64,000 nucleotides of DNA from Bacillota bacterium. GTDB lineage: Bacteria > Bacillota > Bacilli > Paenibacillales > NBRC-103111. Of the stretch, positions 63,501 through 64,000 are shown in pieces (position 1 is the stretch's first letter; each line of letters opens with the position of its first letter). Under the pieces are notes generated by a model. It saw only the letters and a program-made list of their open reading frames with translations, did not search any database and had not been told where the DNA came from. The stretch covers positions 22,460-86,459 of the forward strand of contig JAEWGW010000033.1 of NCBI GenBank assembly GCA_023388055.1. The letters are read 5' to 3'. Position numbers and translations under genes: made by a program.

Positions 63501-63547
63501 AACACCGATGCCCCGGCAAATTGACGCCGGGTATCGGTGTTTTTTTG
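63501..63547 (+). terminator. Terminator of the pectin-type locus
   Basis: AACACCGATGCCCCGGC pairs with GCCGGGTATCGGTGTT across an eight-base loop, followed by a T run to 63546. Confidence 0.92.
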
Positions 63548-63599
63548 AGTTGGAGGGACATCAGCTGGTTCTCCGCTGGCTCTCTGCTGGATGCTGGTC

Positions 63600-63785
63600 T
63601 AACGGACAGAGGAGCACTTATTTGTCGCAAAAACGGTGTTTTCTCATTCTTACGGACCGAGGAGCCGCTATATGGTGCGAAAGCGTAAGTTTGGCGCGGC
63701 AAAGCAAGTAATAACGTCTCCTGTGTCCGCGAAAACGACAAACGGCCGCTTTGAGGCGAAATAGCGGCTCTCCTGTCCGTAAGAG
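63600..63785. repeat. Four-arm intergenic repeat, copy D (second sequence type)
   Basis: Arms at 63600 (TAACGGACAGAGGAGCACTT), 63650 (TTACGGACCGAGGAGCCGC), 63710 (inverted, GTCTCCTGTGTCCG) and 63760 (inverted, GCGGCTCTCCTGTCCGTAA). Offsets are 50, 60 and 50 bp. The arm sequence differs from copies A-C after ACGGA, but order, orientation and spacing are the same. Confidence 0.8.
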
Positions 63786-63794
63786 TTTGTGAGC

Positions 63795-63929
63795 GTTCGC
63801 CAAGATTCCATGCTATCCCGTCCCAGGTATTTGCCAACACCCCGCCAACACTCCACACAATCCAGTCTCAGCTATACGCCAACTCCCCGCCAACACTCCA
63901 CCCAATCCAGTCCCAGCCATTCGTCAACG
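63795..63929. repeat. 45-bp tandem repeat, about 2.5-3 copies
   Basis: The block starting CCCCGCCAACACTCCAC recurs at 63840 and 63885, exactly 45 bp apart. A diverged partial copy lies upstream. No gene is seen from 63492 to 64000. Confidence 0.75.
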
Positions 63930-64000
63930 CCCGCTCTTGCCCATCCCACTGTCCCGCTAACACCACCAATGTGCGCTCTTCCTGGGACGATGACCGCTTC

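Overview
The window reads as a chromosome segment of a Paenibacillus-like Gram-positive (order Bacillales). The support is: strong purine-rich ribosome binding sites with many GTG and TTG starts; the conserved firmicute block radC-mreBCD-minCD-rodA; YesM/YesN and LplABC-type sugar systems; several small ECF sigma factors; and moderately high GC outside the CRISPR region. No rRNA or tRNA gene was seen.

Layout. (1) 1-7742 is a carbohydrate uptake locus: the end of a YesN-type response regulator, its YesM-type sensor kinase, an LplB/LplC/solute-binding ABC system behind a perfect catabolite-repression (cre) match, and an orphan membrane-anchored solute-binding protein. (2) 8009-24898 is a self-contained CRISPR island. 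It holds three type I-C arrays (24, 20 and 22 recognisable repeats), each behind the same 182-bp leader. It also holds a complete cas3-cas5c-cas8c-cas7c-cas4-cas1-cas2 operon whose first gene is a small sigma-70-family factor, and a HipA-like kinase gene between arrays 2 and 3. Two nearly identical ~200-bp direct copies of a four-arm repeat bracket the island. (3) 24972-38840 is ordinary accessory chromosome: a drug exporter with a divergent MerR regulator, a SUFU-domain protein, an aldo/keto reductase, a TetR plus MFS pair sharing an operator, an ECF sigma/anti-sigma pair, a MerR-GNAT-hydrolase operon, and a four-gene sigma-ABC operon. (4) 38988-46175 is core: a small Cys-rich protein, radC, and the cell-shape and division-site genes mreBCD, minCD and rodA. 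(5) 46477-63491 is a pectin/rhamnogalacturonan-type utilisation locus: an ABC importer, a Gfo/Idh/MocA oxidoreductase, two GH105-type unsaturated glucuronyl hydrolases, a membrane AraC regulator, a six-hairpin glycosidase, an oligogalacturonate lyase and a GH95 enzyme.

How the genes fit together. In the CRISPR island the operon should make Cas3, the Cas5c/8c/7c surveillance complex and the Cas4/1/2 adaptation proteins. Cas5c keeps the Tyr46/Lys116/His117 processing residues. The three leaders hold an inverted repeat and a TATACT element at identical distances from the first repeat. The sigma gene lies 4 bp upstream of cas3, and its own promoter region shows a motif (CAAY-N8-TATAYW) like that in the leaders. 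This makes a CRISPR-dedicated sigma factor the most interesting hypothesis here. In the sugar loci, pectic oligosaccharides would be imported by the ABC systems and broken down in the cytoplasm, under YesMN or membrane AraC control.

A second unusual theme is a dispersed intergenic element made of four ~24-bp arms (two forward, two inverted) at fixed offsets of about 49/60/49 bp. Three copies share one sequence (8009, 24689, 40229). A fourth (63600) has a different sequence but the same geometry.
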